Assembly (NCBI RefSeq): GCF_018390605.1
Contig: NZ_JAHBGD010000024.1
Span: forward strand, 558,001 to 622,000
From: Ancylobacter defluvii
GTDB lineage: Bacteria > Pseudomonadota > Alphaproteobacteria > Rhizobiales > Xanthobacteraceae
Direction of reading: 5' to 3'
DNA: 64,000 bases
Positions within the stretch are counted from its first letter, which is position 1. Each line of letters opens with the position of its first letter. Below, in pieces: positions 10,489 through 22,891 of the stretch. The notes under the pieces are model-generated. The model searched no databases. It was not told the origin of the DNA and was given only the letters and a program-made list of their open reading frames with translations. The position numbers were made by a program, and so were the translations under genes.

Positions 10489-10908
10489 CGCGATCGTCAC
10501 TCCCCTCGACGTCCAGTCCTTCCCGGCGACGGCTCCCGCAAGGCAGGGCCCGCCGGTCACATTTGATCTTCATCAAACACAAAATAACCCACCGGGCAAC
10601 GAAACAACCGCCTCTACCTCTGCGACAAGACGTCGGGTACCTGGAACGGTTCTACCCCCGGCGCGAGGCCGCCACAGGCCGCTGCAAGCAACGTGAACGC
10701 GGGAATTCGGGCAAGAGACGGGGAAGCCGGCGCCGCATTCTTGACATCGCGCGGGAGCGCTGTAACCCCCTTTCCCGAGCGGGGGTCCGATCGGGACCCG
10801 GGGAGGGTGGCCATCGTCGTCACGGCGATTCGCCCTTTTTTCACCGCTCGTTATTATCGTCGCTCCGGGTTTCGCCCGAACGACCAATCCTGATGGGAGA
10901 CAAGGCCC
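10489..10908. promoter_or_regulatory. Divergent control region between ctaC and the IalB-like gene
   Basis: This 420 bp stretch has no convincing gene. It must hold the promoter of the minus-strand oxidase operon and probably that of the plus-strand IalB-like gene. Visible elements are the FNR/FixK box at 10563-10576 and a TTGACA at 10741-10746 on the plus strand without a well-spaced -10 box. An AT-rich TTATTATC at 10852-10859 is a possible -10 region for the plus-strand gene. The rest shows nothing further. Confidence 0.5.
10563..10576. promoter_or_regulatory. FNR/FixK/Anr-type operator upstream of ctaC
   Basis: TTGATCTTCATCAA is a perfect match to the TTGAT-N4-ATCAA consensus recognised by the FNR/FixK/Anr family of oxygen-responsive regulators, extended by one more paired base each side (TTTGAT...ATCAAA). 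It sits 75 bp upstream of the ctaC start codon, a position compatible with repression of the aa3 oxidase at low oxygen or with activation, depending on the unmapped transcription start. Confidence 0.75.
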
Positions 10909-11418
10909 ATGCGCGGCTTCCCGGCCCTCCACCCTGCCATACTGGCGGTGCTCGTCCTTGTCGGCTTCGCCGGCGGCGCGGCGCATGCCCAGGGCGTCGT
11001 GCGCTCGGTGCACGGCGAATGGCAGATCCGCTGCGACACGCCGCCCGGCGCCCAGTCCGAGCAGTGCGTGCTGCTGCAGAGCGTGCAGGCCGACGACCGG
11101 CCGAATGTCGGCCTCACCGTCATCGTGCTGAAGACCGCCGACGGGCAAAGCCGCCTGCTGCGCGTGCTCGCCCCCCTCGGCGTGCTGCTGCCCTCCGGCC
11201 TCGGGCTGAAGATCGACAGCACCGATGTCGGCCGCGCCGGCTTCGTGCGCTGCGTGCCGAATGGCTGCGTCGCCGAAGTGGTGCTGGACGACAAGCTGAC
11301 CCAGCAGCTGCGCACCGGCCAGAACGCCACCTTCATCGTGTTCCAGACCCCGGAAGAGGGAATCGGCATCCCGCTCAGCCTCAAGGGGTTCGGCGAGGGA
11401 TACGACGCCCTGCCGTGA
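10909..11418 (+). CDS. Invasion-associated locus B (IalB) family periplasmic protein
   Basis: 169 aa. A signal peptide (MRGFPALHPAILAVLVLVGFAGG..AHA, cleavage near AHAQG) precedes an IalB-type beta domain with HGEWQIRCDTPPG, CVLLQSVQ and RCVPNGCVAEV; four cysteines suggest two disulfides. IalB proteins were named after a Bartonella invasion locus, but are common in free-living alphaproteobacteria and their biochemical role is unknown. The stop overlaps the region of the next gene's start, suggesting co-transcription with the HAD hydrolase. Confidence 0.88.
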   Translation: MRGFPALHPAILAVLVLVGFAGGAAHAQGVVRSVHGEWQIRCDTPPGAQSEQCVLLQSVQADDRPNVGLTVIVLKTADGQSRLLRVLAPLGVLLPSGLGLKIDSTDVGRAGFVRCVPNGCVAEVVLDDKLTQQLRTGQNATFIVFQTPEEGIGIPLSLKGFGEGYDALP

Positions 11419-11429
11419 CGGGGGCGCAG

Positions 11430-12068
11430 ATGGCTCCCGCGGGATCGACTTCCGGGCTCGCCCCTCCCCGTCTCGTCATCTTCGACATGGACGACGTGCT
11501 GCTGCATTACGATGTGGCGGCGCGCCAGCAGGCGATCGCCGAACTGGCGGGGCTCAGCCTCGACGATGTCGCGCGGCTGATCTGGGAGGACGGCATCGAG
11601 GACGCGGCCGATGCCGGCCGCCTCGATGCCGACGCCTATCTCGCCGCCATCTCGGCGGCGCTGCGCGTGCCGTTCGGCCGGCCGGAATGGGCGCGCACCC
11701 GCGGCCTCGCCATGACGCTGTTCCCGGATTCGGTGGCGCTGGCGCTGCGGGTGAGCCGGCGCACCCCCATCGCGCTGCTCACCAATAACGGGCACATCAT
11801 GAAGGAGCATTTCGACCTTCTGGTGCCCGGCCTGCGCGCGGTGTTCGGCCCGGCCATGCATGTCGCCGCCGAGTTCAATACCAAGAAGCCGGATCCGGCG
11901 ATCTACCGCCGCCTCGCCGCGCTCTATGGCGCCGCGCCGCATGAGACGGTGATGATCGACGACAAGCAGGTGAACATAGACGGCGCCCGCGCCGCCGGCC
12001 TTCACGCGCATCGCTTCACCGATGCCGCCGGGCTGGAAGGGTTTCTCGCCGGTCTTGCTCTTATATAG
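11430..12068 (+). CDS. HAD superfamily hydrolase (subfamily IA)
   Basis: 212 aa. Motif [13 protein letters not shown] (nucleophile Asp and acid/base Asp), motif II LLTNNG, the lysine region [11 protein letters not shown] (motif III) and motif [19 protein letters not shown] are all in order, with a small helical cap between I and II. Probably a small-molecule phosphatase or dehalogenase; the substrate is not evident. ATG 11430 is preferred (GGGGG upstream); a GTG at 11415 that overlaps the IalB stop is an alternative five codons earlier. Confidence 0.9.
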   Translation: MAPAGSTSGLAPPRLVIFDMDDVLLHYDVAARQQAIAELAGLSLDDVARLIWEDGIEDAADAGRLDADAYLAAISAALRVPFGRPEWARTRGLAMTLFPDSVALALRVSRRTPIALLTNNGHIMKEHFDLLVPGLRAVFGPAMHVAAEFNTKKPDPAIYRRLAALYGAAPHETVMIDDKQVNIDGARAAGLHAHRFTDAAGLEGFLAGLALI

Positions 12069-12094
12069 AGTGCGTCCCTCGCGAGGAGCGCACC

Positions 12095-13024
12095 ATGCCC
12101 GAACTGCCGGAAGTCGAAACCGTCCGCCGTGGCCTTGCCCCGGTGATGGAGGGCGCGCGGCTCGTCGAGGCGGTGGCGCACCGGCCCGATCTGCGCTGGC
12201 CGCTGCCGGAGCGCTTCGCCGAGCGGCTGACCGGCCGCCGCGTCGCCGGGCTGGGGCGACGGGCGAAATATCTCGTCGCCGACCTCGAAGCCGAGAACGG
12301 CCATCCCGCCGAGGTGCTGGTCATGCATCTCGGCATGTCCGGCTCCTTCCGCATCGAGGCGCCGGCGACCGCCCCCCAGCTTCCCGGCGCCTTCGCCCTC
12401 CCCCGCTCCAAGGCGGCAGCCCATGATCATGTCGAATTCGGCTTCGAAGGCGGCACACGCATCGTCTATAACGACCCCCGACGCTTCGGGGCGATGCTGC
12501 TGGTGCCGCGCGCCGGGCTGGAGGAGCACCCGCTGTTCCGCTCGCTCGGCCCCGAGCCGCTCGGCAACGCCTTCGACGCCGCGGCGCTGGCGGCCGCCTG
12601 CGCCGGCCGCCGCTCGCCGATCAAGGCGGTGCTGCTCGACCAGAGCGTGGTGGCGGGGCTGGGCAACATCTATGTCTGCGAGGCGCTGCACCGGGCGGGA
12701 ATCGCCCCGGACCGGCCGGCGGCCGGCCTCGTCGGTCCCATCGTCCACCCGGAAGGCGGAATCGATCCCATCATACACCCCACTGCACTGATCGAACGCC
12801 TGGTGGCGACCATCCGCGAGGTGCTGGAAGAGGCCATCCACGCCGGTGGCTCGACCCTGCGCGATCACGCGCAAGTCGATGGAACGCTTGGCTATTTCCA
12901 GCATTCCTTCCGCGCCTATGGCCGCGCGGGCGAAGCTTGCCTCACCCCCGGCTGCGGCGGCGAGATCGAGCGGCTGGTGCAGTCCGGCCGCTCCACTTTC
13001 CACTGCAGGACGTGTCAGAAATAA
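12095..13024 (+). CDS. mutM: Formamidopyrimidine-DNA glycosylase
   Basis: 309 aa. Starts [10 protein letters not shown], so the catalytic proline and glutamate are at the correct N-terminus; the beta-clamp lysine is in [20 protein letters not shown], and the C-terminal zinc finger is complete ([13 protein letters not shown]...FHCRTCQ). It removes 8-oxoguanine and ring-opened purines. It is slightly longer than E. coli MutM (269 aa) because of an insert around residues 90-108 and another around 216-228 that includes a short internal repeat [14 protein letters not shown]. Confidence 0.97.
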   Translation: MPELPEVETVRRGLAPVMEGARLVEAVAHRPDLRWPLPERFAERLTGRRVAGLGRRAKYLVADLEAENGHPAEVLVMHLGMSGSFRIEAPATAPQLPGAFALPRSKAAAHDHVEFGFEGGTRIVYNDPRRFGAMLLVPRAGLEEHPLFRSLGPEPLGNAFDAAALAAACAGRRSPIKAVLLDQSVVAGLGNIYVCEALHRAGIAPDRPAAGLVGPIVHPEGGIDPIIHPTALIERLVATIREVLEEAIHAGGSTLRDHAQVDGTLGYFQHSFRAYGRAGEACLTPGCGGEIERLVQSGRSTFHCRTCQK

Positions 13025-13037
13025 GGACGCCGTATCA

Positions 13038-13811
13038 ATGGGTTACGAGAATATTCTGGTCCATGTCGACGGGCGCATCGGCGTCGTCACCCTCAACCGC
13101 CCCAAGGCGCTCAACGCCCTCAACTCGGCACTCATCGCCGAGCTTAACCGGGCGCTCGACGGCTTCGAGACCGATGACGGCATCAGCACCATCATCCTCA
13201 CCGGCTCGGACCGTGCCTTTGCCGCCGGCGCAGATATCAAGGAAATGCAAGGACTTAGCTTCCCAGGCACCTATACCGGCGACTTCATCACCTCGTGGGA
13301 GAGGCTGTCGCGCTTCCGCAAGCCGGTAATCGCTGCTGTAGCAGGATATGCGCTCGGCGGCGGCTGCGAGCTCGCCATGATGTGCGACATCCTGCTCGCC
13401 GCCGACAATGCCCGTTTCGGCCAGCCGGAGATCCAGCTCGGCATCATCCCCGGCGCTGGCGGTTCGCAGCGTCTCACCCGCGCGGTCGGCAAGGCGAAAT
13501 CGATGGAAATGTGCCTGACAGGACGGACACTTAGCGCCAGCGAAGCCGATATGTACGGCCTGGTTTCCCGCGTCGTCCCGCTGGCCGATTTGATGACCGA
13601 GGCGATGAAGGTGGCCGACACCATCGCCAATCTCTCGCTGCCGTCGGTGATGATGGCGAAGGAAAGCGTCAACCGCTCGTTTGAAACCACCCTCGGCGAA
13701 GGCATCCGCTTCGAGCGGCGGCTGTTCCAGTCGCTGTTCGCCAGCGACGATCAGAAGGAAGGCATGGCCGCCTTCGTCGAGAAACGCAGCCCGAACTTTA
13801 ACAACAGGTGA
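13038..13811 (+). CDS. Enoyl-CoA hydratase
   Basis: 257 aa crotonase-family protein. The oxyanion-hole segments [10 protein letters not shown] and [13 protein letters not shown] are present, and both catalytic glutamates are in place (CELA and [15 protein letters not shown]). It hydrates trans-2-enoyl-CoA to 3-hydroxyacyl-CoA in fatty acid oxidation. ATG 13038 lies 13 bp after mutM, so the two are likely co-transcribed. Very similar in motif to short-chain EchA1-type hydratases. Confidence 0.95.
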   Translation: MGYENILVHVDGRIGVVTLNRPKALNALNSALIAELNRALDGFETDDGISTIILTGSDRAFAAGADIKEMQGLSFPGTYTGDFITSWERLSRFRKPVIAAVAGYALGGGCELAMMCDILLAADNARFGQPEIQLGIIPGAGGSQRLTRAVGKAKSMEMCLTGRTLSASEADMYGLVSRVVPLADLMTEAMKVADTIANLSLPSVMMAKESVNRSFETTLGEGIRFERRLFQSLFASDDQKEGMAAFVEKRSPNFNNR

Positions 13812-13828
13812 ACGCTCCCGGCCGCTAT

Positions 13829-13857
13829 TGACGCCGCGGCGCCTGCCTACTATAAGC
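13829..13857 (+). promoter_or_regulatory. Sigma-70 type promoter for rpsT
   Basis: TTGACG at 13829-13834 and TATAAG at 13852-13857 are separated by exactly 17 bp. They lie just after the enoyl-CoA hydratase stop and about 110 bp upstream of the rpsT start, leaving a leader of roughly 100 bases. Confidence 0.65.
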
Positions 13858-13966
13858 CCGCCACTCACGCGGGGCTCCCAACCGGAGCGCCCGCTTCCCT
13901 TTTGTCACATGACATTCCTGCTGGTACAGCTTTTGCTGTGCTGGCAACGATCGAAGAGGACGGCCG

Positions 13967-14233
13967 ATGGCCAATACGCCCTCCGCCAAGAAGGCGGCTC
14001 GCAAGATTGCGCGTCGTACCGAGGTCAATGCGAGCCGTCGCTCGCGTATGCGCACCTTCGTCCGCAAGGTCGAGGAAGCTTTGGCGGCTGGTGACAGCGC
14101 TGCGGCTACCGTTGCCCTCAAGGCGGCCGAGCCGGAAATCATGCGCGCGGCGCAGAAGGGTGTCCTCCACAAGAGCACCGCTTCGCGCAAGGTGTCGCGC
14201 CTGACCCTGCGTCTTGCCAAGCTCAGCGCCTGA
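13967..14233 (+). CDS. rpsT: 30S ribosomal protein S20
   Basis: 88 aa, the normal size. Begins [27 protein letters not shown], with the basic helical N-terminus of S20, and contains [17 protein letters not shown] near the end. It binds 16S rRNA early in 30S assembly. Its position next to dnaA is conserved across many alphaproteobacteria. It has its own promoter and terminator. Confidence 0.98.
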   Translation: MANTPSAKKAARKIARRTEVNASRRSRMRTFVRKVEEALAAGDSAAATVALKAAEPEIMRAAQKGVLHKSTASRKVSRLTLRLAKLSA

Positions 14234-14265
14234 TCACATCGACCGCAAATTGCGACTAAAATAGA

Positions 14266-14293
14266 TGAAAAGCCCGGCTTCATGCCGGGCTTT
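14266..14293 (+). terminator. Rho-independent terminator of rpsT
   Basis: A-rich start AAAA, stem GCCCGGC (14270-14276), loop TTCAT, stem GCCGGGC (14282-14288), then TTTTT. It lies 33 bp after the rpsT stop. Confidence 0.9.
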
Positions 14294-15307
14294 TTGCATT
14301 GCGGCGACCTCCAACTTCCCCGGGGTCCGCCAGCATCGGAAAACCGTCGGCTGGAGGCGTCACATGAACGACACAGAGGCTGCCGGCCGAGCTCCGGCGT
14401 CGCATTCCAGCCTTGACTCCGACACGGCCCTAACGCAGCGACAATCCTGTCGCGAGATCCGGAAACCGTTAACGAGCGCACAAATATTCTGATGATAAAT
14501 CAATAACTTGAATGGCACGCCCCGGACACACCATCGAATCGACCACCCCGAAGCAGTCCGATCGCGGACGATTAAAAAAAACCTGTTTCGGCCCGATTCG
14601 CGCCGGTTTCCTGAATCTTCCAGAGGAGTCAGAGATTTGCCGACTAGCAGTTCGGCGTTGCTGGCGCCAAGGCGCCGAATCGGCCGGCGGCAAGCCCGCC
14701 GAAGCCGCCAAGAGCGTTGCGCGACGGGGAGGCCCTGTGTATGTTCTCTTCATCCGGCGAGGCCGGATATCTCAGCGAAAAGTTGAGTTTTCGAACTACT
14801 CATTGCACGTGAGGAGGAGTGTCGCATGTTGTTTTCAGCATCCACCACCTCCACGTATATAGAGTACGCCGGGAATGACGGAGACCAATGTCAAACGACT
14901 TTAACTCTCCGTCGGAACTCTAGTAGCGTTCGTATATAGCGTCACCTGAAACCAATAAACGTCAACAGGGACGGCAATGCACTTGCCGCGAAGGGGCTCT
15001 TATGTTCACGCGAATGGGCGCGCTTGATATGACGCGCACAGGATCCGCCGGCCGCAGCTGCGGGCTTCGGGGAATATTCACCGACCGCGATCTGCCGAAC
15101 GATATCCAGGCATCCTGTTCATCCGCGTTGCCCCCCTGTTCCGGGCCTCCGGCCTGATCCGGTGACGCCGCCGCCCTGACGGCCGCGCATTCCCGATTTG
15201 CCATCGTCACCGCCGCGTTTGTCGCGCGCCGCGTATTGCTTGACGCATGCGTGACGTGCCGCCGGCCGGTGCTTCCAATAAACCGCCCAAAAAGCAGCGG
15301 AGACTCC
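14294..15307. promoter_or_regulatory. rpsT-dnaA intergenic region with GANTC cluster
   Basis: About 1 kb without a convincing gene, less GC-rich than its surroundings. GANTC sites (the CcrM methylation target) occur at 14415, 14536, 14595, 14613, 14626 and 14677; five of the six fall within 146 bp. No TTATCCACA-type DnaA boxes were found. AT-rich patches at 14480-14510 and 14568-14585 and TATATAG-like words near 14857 and 14934 may be promoter elements for dnaA. The region probably controls dnaA rather than being the origin. Confidence 0.5.
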
Positions 15308-16807
15308 ATGTTCAAGTCCAGCATCGTCGAGACGACCGTTTCCGATTCCGTCACCGTGCCGCCCCGCGGCAACGGGGACGCAGATGGGTTCGATGGAGAT
15401 CCCCGCAACTTCTGGGACCGCGTGCGCCGCCGTCTGCGCGCCGAGATCGGGGAAGAGGTCTATCTTAGCTGGTTCGCACGGGTGGAGCTCGACGGCATCT
15501 TCGGTGAAACCGTGCGCCTTTCCGTGCCGACACGCTTCCTCAAGAACTGGATCCAGCAGCATTACATAGATCGCCTCAATGCGTTGTGGAACGAGGAGAT
15601 CGCCGGTTCGCGCGTCGAGCTTTCGGTACGCACCGCGGTACTGCGCAGCCCCGGCCATGTGCCGGTGATCACCCGCGCCGAATCTTCCACGCAGCCGCGT
15701 CAGCTCGCCGAGATCAAGACGGTCACCTCCGCCCCCGCCGCCCCGGCTTCCACGCCCGATCTCGGCTCCGGGTCGCCGCTCGACGCCCGGCTCACCTTTG
15801 GCACCTATCGACTGGGCAGCTCCAACCGGCTTGCCCACGCCGCAGCGTTGAAAGTGGCGCAGGCGCCCGCCGGCGGCCCGGCGGTGTTCAATCCGCTTTA
15901 TCTCCACGCCGCCGTTGGCCTCGGCAAGACGCATCTGCTGCAGGCGATCGTCGCCGCCGGCGCCGAGCGCGGCCGCCGCGTTGTCTATCTCACCGCCGAA
16001 CGTTTCATGTATGGCTTCATCGCCGCGCTCAAGAGCCAATCCGCCCTCGCCTTCAAGGAGCAGGTGCGCGAGATCGACACCCTGGTGATCGACGACCTGC
16101 AATTCCTGCAGGGCAAGAGCGTGCAGCAGGAATTCTGTCACACCCTCAATTCCCTGATGGATTCCGGTCGGCAGATCGTCATTGCCGCCGACCGCCCGCC
16201 GTCGGAACTCGATGCGCTGGAAGAACGGGTGCGCTCGCGCCTCGCTGGTGGGCTGGTGGTGGAGATCGACGCGCTCGACGAGGATCTGCGGCTGGAAATC
16301 CTGGCGAGCCGCGTTGCCGCGCTCGCCCAGCAGCATCCTGGCTTCAGCGTGCCGCAGGACGTGCTGCAGTTCATCGCCCGCAATTGCGGCCAGAACGGCC
16401 GCGATCTCGACGGCGCGCTGAACCGGCTGCTCGCGCATAACCAGCTGACATCCCGTGCCATCACGCTGGAAATGGCCGAAGAAGCGGTGCGGGACCTCGT
16501 GCGCTCCTCCGAGCCCAAGCGGGTTCGCGTCGATGACATTCTGCGTATCGTCGCCAAGCACTACAACGTCACCCGGGCCGACATCCTCTCGCAGCGCCGC
16601 ACCGCCAATGTGGTAAAGCCGCGCCAGATCGCGATGTATCTGGCCAAGATGCTCACCCTGCGATCGCTTCCCGAGATCGGCCGGCGCTTCGGCGGCCGCG
16701 ACCACACGACCGTTCTCCATGCCGTGCGCAAGATCGAGGGGCTGGTAGGCAGCGACAGCGCGCTCGCCAGCGAGGTCGAGACGCTCAAGCGGCTGGTCAG
16801 CGAGTAG
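15308..16807 (+). CDS. dnaA: Chromosomal replication initiator protein DnaA
   Basis: 499 aa from ATG 15308, which has GGAG six bases upstream; an in-frame ATG at 15236 would add 24 residues. Domain I is at about residues 35-105 ([22 protein letters not shown]), followed by a variable linker. The AAA+ domain has Walker [12 protein letters not shown], Walker [15 protein letters not shown] and sensor/arginine motifs ([21 protein letters not shown]). Domain IV, the DnaA-box reader, ends with [35 protein letters not shown] split by a short gap in reading here. It unwinds the origin. Followed by dnaN after 215 bp. Confidence 0.97.
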   Translation: MFKSSIVETTVSDSVTVPPRGNGDADGFDGDPRNFWDRVRRRLRAEIGEEVYLSWFARVELDGIFGETVRLSVPTRFLKNWIQQHYIDRLNALWNEEIAGSRVELSVRTAVLRSPGHVPVITRAESSTQPRQLAEIKTVTSAPAAPASTPDLGSGSPLDARLTFGTYRLGSSNRLAHAAALKVAQAPAGGPAVFNPLYLHAAVGLGKTHLLQAIVAAGAERGRRVVYLTAERFMYGFIAALKSQSALAFKEQVREIDTLVIDDLQFLQGKSVQQEFCHTLNSLMDSGRQIVIAADRPPSELDALEERVRSRLAGGLVVEIDALDEDLRLEILASRVAALAQQHPGFSVPQDVLQFIARNCGQNGRDLDGALNRLLAHNQLTSRAITLEMAEEAVRDLVRSSEPKRVRVDDILRIVAKHYNVTRADILSQRRTANVVKPRQIAMYLAKMLTLRSLPEIGRRFGGRDHTTVLHAVRKIEGLVGSDSALASEVETLKRLVSE

Positions 16808-17022
16808 CCAAGTCAGCAGGGTCGTCGCCTGGCGGCCTTTTATCCCCACGAAATCGCCGCACTGCGGCATAGTGGGCTTGTATTGCTAAGGGTCTGGCGG
16901 CAATGTCGTCAGCCCGGCGGCGCGCCCGCGCCGCTCGCCGGGGCGCGATGTGAGGCAGCGCCCGCTTCATTCCGCGCCCTGGGAAGTCCCTCCCCTTTCC
17001 GAAAGCCACGGGTGTCGCGGCC

Positions 17023-18138
17023 ATGAAGGTCACCGTCGAGCGGGCCGAGCTCCTCAAGTCTCTCGCCCATGTCCACCGGGTCGTCGAGCGGCGCAATACC
17101 ATCCCGATCCTGGCGAACGTGCTGATGCGCACCGATGCGCGCGGCCTCGCCCTGCGCGCCACCGATCTCGACATCGAGGTGGTGGAGACAATCCCGGCCG
17201 AGGTCGGGCAGGAAGGCGCCACCACGGTGCCGGCCCACACCATCTACGAGATCGTGCGCAAGCTGCCCGAAGGGGCGCAGGTGCAGATCGAGACCTCGGG
17301 CGACCGCGGCACGCTCACCGTGCGCGCCGGCCGTTCGCGCTTCCAGCTGCAGACGCTGCCGGAAGCCGAGTTTCCGGACCTTGCCGCCGGCGAGATGAGC
17401 CATCGCTTCACCCTGCCGGCCGGCGAGCTGCGCCGCCTCGTCGACAAGACGCAGTTCGCCATCTCGACCGAAGAGACCCGCTACTATCTCAACGGCATCT
17501 ATTTCCACGTCGCCGATGCCGGCGGACCGGTGCTGCGCGCGGTGGCCACCGATGGACACCGGCTTGCCCAGGCGCAGACCGAGGCCCCCGCAGGAGCAGC
17601 CGGCATGCCCGGCGTCATCGTGCCGCGCAAGGCGGTCGCCGAGATCCAGCGTCTCGCCGAGAATGGCGAGGCCGAGGTCACCGTCGAGCTCTCCACTGCC
17701 AAGATCCGCGTCTCGCTCGACCGCGTGGTGCTGACCTCGAAGCTGATCGACGGCACCTTCCCCGACTACGGTCGCGTCATTCCGCTCAACAACGACAAGA
17801 CGCTGGTGGTGGAGAAGGCCGATTTTGCCGCCGCGGTCGACCGCGTCTCGACGGTGGCGAGCGAGCGCGGGAGGGCGGTGAAGCTCTCCATCGCCGATGG
17901 CAAGCTCACTCTCTCGGTCACCAATCCGGACTCCGGCAGCGCGACCGAGGAGATCGAGGTCGAATACGCCGCCGAGGCGATCGATATCGGCTTCAACAGC
18001 CGCTATCTCCTCGACATTACCGGCCAGATCGAGGGCACGACGGCGGAGCTGAAATTCGCCGATCCCGGTTCGCCGACGCTGGTGCAGGACCCCGAGCGGC
18101 GCGGTGCGCTTTATGTACTGATGCCGATGCGCGTGTGA
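17023..18138 (+). CDS. dnaN: DNA polymerase III beta subunit (sliding clamp)
   Basis: 371 aa, three repeated clamp domains. Begins MKVTVERAELLKSLAHVHRVVERRNTIPILANV and ends with YVLMPMRV, the typical C-terminus. It encircles DNA and tethers the polymerase. The stop TGA overlaps the recF start as GTGA. A near-match to a DnaA box, TTATCCCCA, lies at 16840-16848 in the gap before this gene, but alone it is weak evidence for autoregulation. Confidence 0.97.
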   Translation: MKVTVERAELLKSLAHVHRVVERRNTIPILANVLMRTDARGLALRATDLDIEVVETIPAEVGQEGATTVPAHTIYEIVRKLPEGAQVQIETSGDRGTLTVRAGRSRFQLQTLPEAEFPDLAAGEMSHRFTLPAGELRRLVDKTQFAISTEETRYYLNGIYFHVADAGGPVLRAVATDGHRLAQAQTEAPAGAAGMPGVIVPRKAVAEIQRLAENGEAEVTVELSTAKIRVSLDRVVLTSKLIDGTFPDYGRVIPLNNDKTLVVEKADFAAAVDRVSTVASERGRAVKLSIADGKLTLSVTNPDSGSATEEIEVEYAAEAIDIGFNSRYLLDITGQIEGTTAELKFADPGSPTLVQDPERRGALYVLMPMRV

Positions 18139-19292
18139 GCCCGCCCGCCACACGCATCACCCGCCTGCGGCTGACGCAGTTCCGCAGTTATGAAGCCGCG
18201 GAACTGCGGTCCGAGGCAGACACGGTGGTGCTGCTTGGCCTCAACGGTGCCGGCAAGACCAACGTTCTCGAAGCCATTTCGCTGCTGACTCCCGGCCGTG
18301 GCCTGCGCCGCGCCGCACTCGACCAGCTTCCTTATCGCCACGACGGCGTGAAAGCGGATGGCTGGGCGGTGTCGGCGGTGCTCGCCGGCACTTATGGCGA
18401 CGTGACGCTTGGTACCGGACAGGAACCCGACCCGACGGGCGAGGCACGTGCTCGCCGCTGCCGCATCGATGGCGAGCCGGTCGGCTCGGCGGCGGCCTTT
18501 GCCGATTTCGTGCGGGTGATCTGGCTGACGCCGGAGATGGATGGCCTGTTCTCCGGCCCGCCCGCCGAACGGCGGCGCTTCCTGGACCGGCTGGTGCTGG
18601 CGGTAGATGCCGAGCATGGAGCACGGGTGAACGCGCTGGAGCGGGCGCTGCGCGCGCGCAATCGCCTTCTGGAAGATACTCGCACCGATCCGCGCTATCT
18701 CGACGCCGTCGAACAGGAACTCGCGGCTCTCTCGGTCGCGGTGGCGGCCGCGCGGCTGGAAACGGTACGCCGGCTCGCCTCCGGCATCACTGCCGGACGC
18801 GATGACGGATCGGCGTTTCCCTGGGCGACGCTAGCTCTCGACGGCGCGATCGAGCGCGAACTCGCCTATCTGCCGGCGACGCAGGTAGAGGACGGCTACC
18901 GCGCCGTGCTGCGGGAAGCCCGCCCGCGCGACCGTGCCGCCGGACGGACGCTCGAGGGAGCGCATCTGTCCGACCTCATGGTCGGTCATGGCCCGAAAGC
19001 CATGCCGGCGGCGCAGGGCTCCACCGGCGAACAGAAGGCGCTGTTGATCGGCCTTATTCTCGCACATGCTCGCCTAGTGGCGGAGATGGCCGGCATGAGC
19101 CCAGTCATGCTGCTCGACGATGTCGTCGCCTATCTCGATCCGTCCCGCCGGGAAGCGCTTTTCGCGACGCTGCACGCGCTCGGCGGGCAGGTGTGGATGA
19201 CCGGCGCCGACCCTGCCGCCTTCGCCGCACTGCCCCGGGACGCCGAGCGGTTTTCAGTCAGCCCCGGCCGGATCGCGTCCATTCCGGACTAA
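18135..19292 (+). CDS. recF: DNA replication and repair protein RecF
   Basis: 385 aa with a GTG start overlapping dnaN by four bases, so it is translationally coupled. Walker A is GLNGAGKTNVLEAI (about residues 35-48). The ABC signature is STGEQKALLIGLILAHA and Walker B is VMLLDDVVAYLD. RecF loads RecA at gaps with RecO and RecR. The stop is followed at once by the 19291-19316 palindrome. Confidence 0.96.
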   Translation: MSPPATRITRLRLTQFRSYEAAELRSEADTVVLLGLNGAGKTNVLEAISLLTPGRGLRRAALDQLPYRHDGVKADGWAVSAVLAGTYGDVTLGTGQEPDPTGEARARRCRIDGEPVGSAAAFADFVRVIWLTPEMDGLFSGPPAERRRFLDRLVLAVDAEHGARVNALERALRARNRLLEDTRTDPRYLDAVEQELAALSVAVAAARLETVRRLASGITAGRDDGSAFPWATLALDGAIERELAYLPATQVEDGYRAVLREARPRDRAAGRTLEGAHLSDLMVGHGPKAMPAAQGSTGEQKALLIGLILAHARLVAEMAGMSPVMLLDDVVAYLDPSRREALFATLHALGGQVWMTGADPAAFAALPRDAERFSVSPGRIASIPD

Positions 19293-19316
19293 TCAACTCA
19301 ACACATTGAGTTGATT
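19291..19316. promoter_or_regulatory. AT-rich perfect inverted repeat between recF and the LysE-type gene
   Basis: Arms AATCAACTCAA (19291-19301) and TTGAGTTGATT (19306-19316) flank the loop CACA. It begins inside the recF stop codon. With no GC-rich stem and only an interrupted T run after it, it could be a weak terminator, but it also looks like a dimeric regulator site 50 bp ahead of the LysE-type exporter gene. Confidence 0.55.
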
Positions 19317-19366
19317 TAACTATTTTATCCCTTGACCTTTCGCGCGCCCGCGCGCACGAAGAGGCG

Positions 19367-19981
19367 ATGGATTTGCTGGGATTGTTCGTCTTTGCCGCAG
19401 CGCTTGCGTTGGCTGCCGCCTCGCCGGGGCCGAGCGTGATTGCGCTGGTGGCGCGAACATTGGCGCATGGCCGCCAGGGCACGATCCCTCTCGTGGCCGG
19501 CATCATCCTCGGCGACATGGTGTGGCTGGCGGCTGCCGCGTTGGGGCTGGCGGCATTGGCGGCCACGCTCGGCTCGCTGTTTGTCGTCGTGCGACTGGCG
19601 GCGGCAATCTATCTCATATTTCTTGCCTGGAAGCTGTGGACGGCTCCTGCTCACGCCATTGCCGCCACCATGCCCAAGCCAAACGGCTCGCCTGCCGGAC
19701 TGTTCCTCACCGGGCTCGGCATGACGTTGGGCAATCCCAAGGCGATGGCCTTCTATCTCGCCCTACTGCCGACAATCATCGACCTCAACCACCTGACGAT
19801 GCTCGCCTTCGTTGAGATGTGCGCGATTATCGTGATGGTGCTGGCATTGGTCTTCGGGCTCTATGTCGGCCTTGCGCAACGGGCACGCGGCATGATCGGG
19901 AGTCGCCGGACGATCCGCCTGATCAATCGCGCCTGCGGCACGGCAATGGCCGGCGCGGCAGTGATGGTGGCCACGAAATAG
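19367..19981 (+). CDS. LysE/RhtB family exporter
   Basis: 204 aa, about six membrane helices. The family motif ASPGPSVIALVARTLAHGRQGTIPLVAGIILGD near the N-terminus is clear, with LGMTLGNPKAMAFYLALLPTIIDL in the middle, as in RhtB-type amino-acid or homoserine exporters. The exported substrate is not predictable. It sits between recF and gyrB, where many relatives have only a short gap, so it may be an insertion in that cluster. Confidence 0.9.
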   Translation: MDLLGLFVFAAALALAAASPGPSVIALVARTLAHGRQGTIPLVAGIILGDMVWLAAAALGLAALAATLGSLFVVVRLAAAIYLIFLAWKLWTAPAHAIAATMPKPNGSPAGLFLTGLGMTLGNPKAMAFYLALLPTIIDLNHLTMLAFVEMCAIIVMVLALVFGLYVGLAQRARGMIGSRRTIRLINRACGTAMAGAAVMVATK

Positions 19982-19989
19982 GCGCGTGA

Positions 19990-22467
<2,478 letters not shown>

Positions 22468-22891
22468 CGTTCGCGAGCCATCGAAAAGACGTCGCGGATC
22501 ACCAGACGAGAGACCCAAGTCATTCTGGCGGCACGCACCGGCGGGAGCAGTATTTTCTGCGGTTCAACCAAGATGATCGGCCATCGCCGCCATGACGCCA
22601 GCGGTATGGTGCGGTGTACGATCAGGCTGATTTTGTCCCGATGCGACCGGTGCGGTTGAATCCGGCGCGACCGGCTTCGTTCTCCGGCGGGTCTGGCTCG
22701 TTGCTGTCAGCGCCAGCGTAAGGCAGGCACGCGTCGCGGCTATTTCCTGCGGGGCGCTGCTCGCTACGGCGAGCCCACCGGCACTCCCCCGCGACACCCT
22801 GCCGGCAGCGTCGGCGGTAGTTACCCCGCGCCGCCGTCTTACCCGGATGGCACCGCGCGGGCGTCGCGCTCGCATCCGCGGCGACGGCGTC
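22468..22891. other. Gap between gyrB and the IS630 element
   Basis: 424 bp with open frames on both strands but no recognisable product; a 103-codon minus-strand frame (22564-22875) is basic, low in complexity and not supported. The region is probably a non-coding spacer or decayed DNA. Confidence 0.35.

Noticed and set aside
14294..15307. Possible chromosomal origin next to dnaA
   Set aside because: No TTATCCACA-type box cluster is visible, and in many alphaproteobacteria oriC lies elsewhere. A single TTATCCCCA at 16840 is not enough.
22564..22875. A 103-codon minus-strand open frame after gyrB
   Set aside because: Basic, low-complexity translation, no clear ribosome site and no family.
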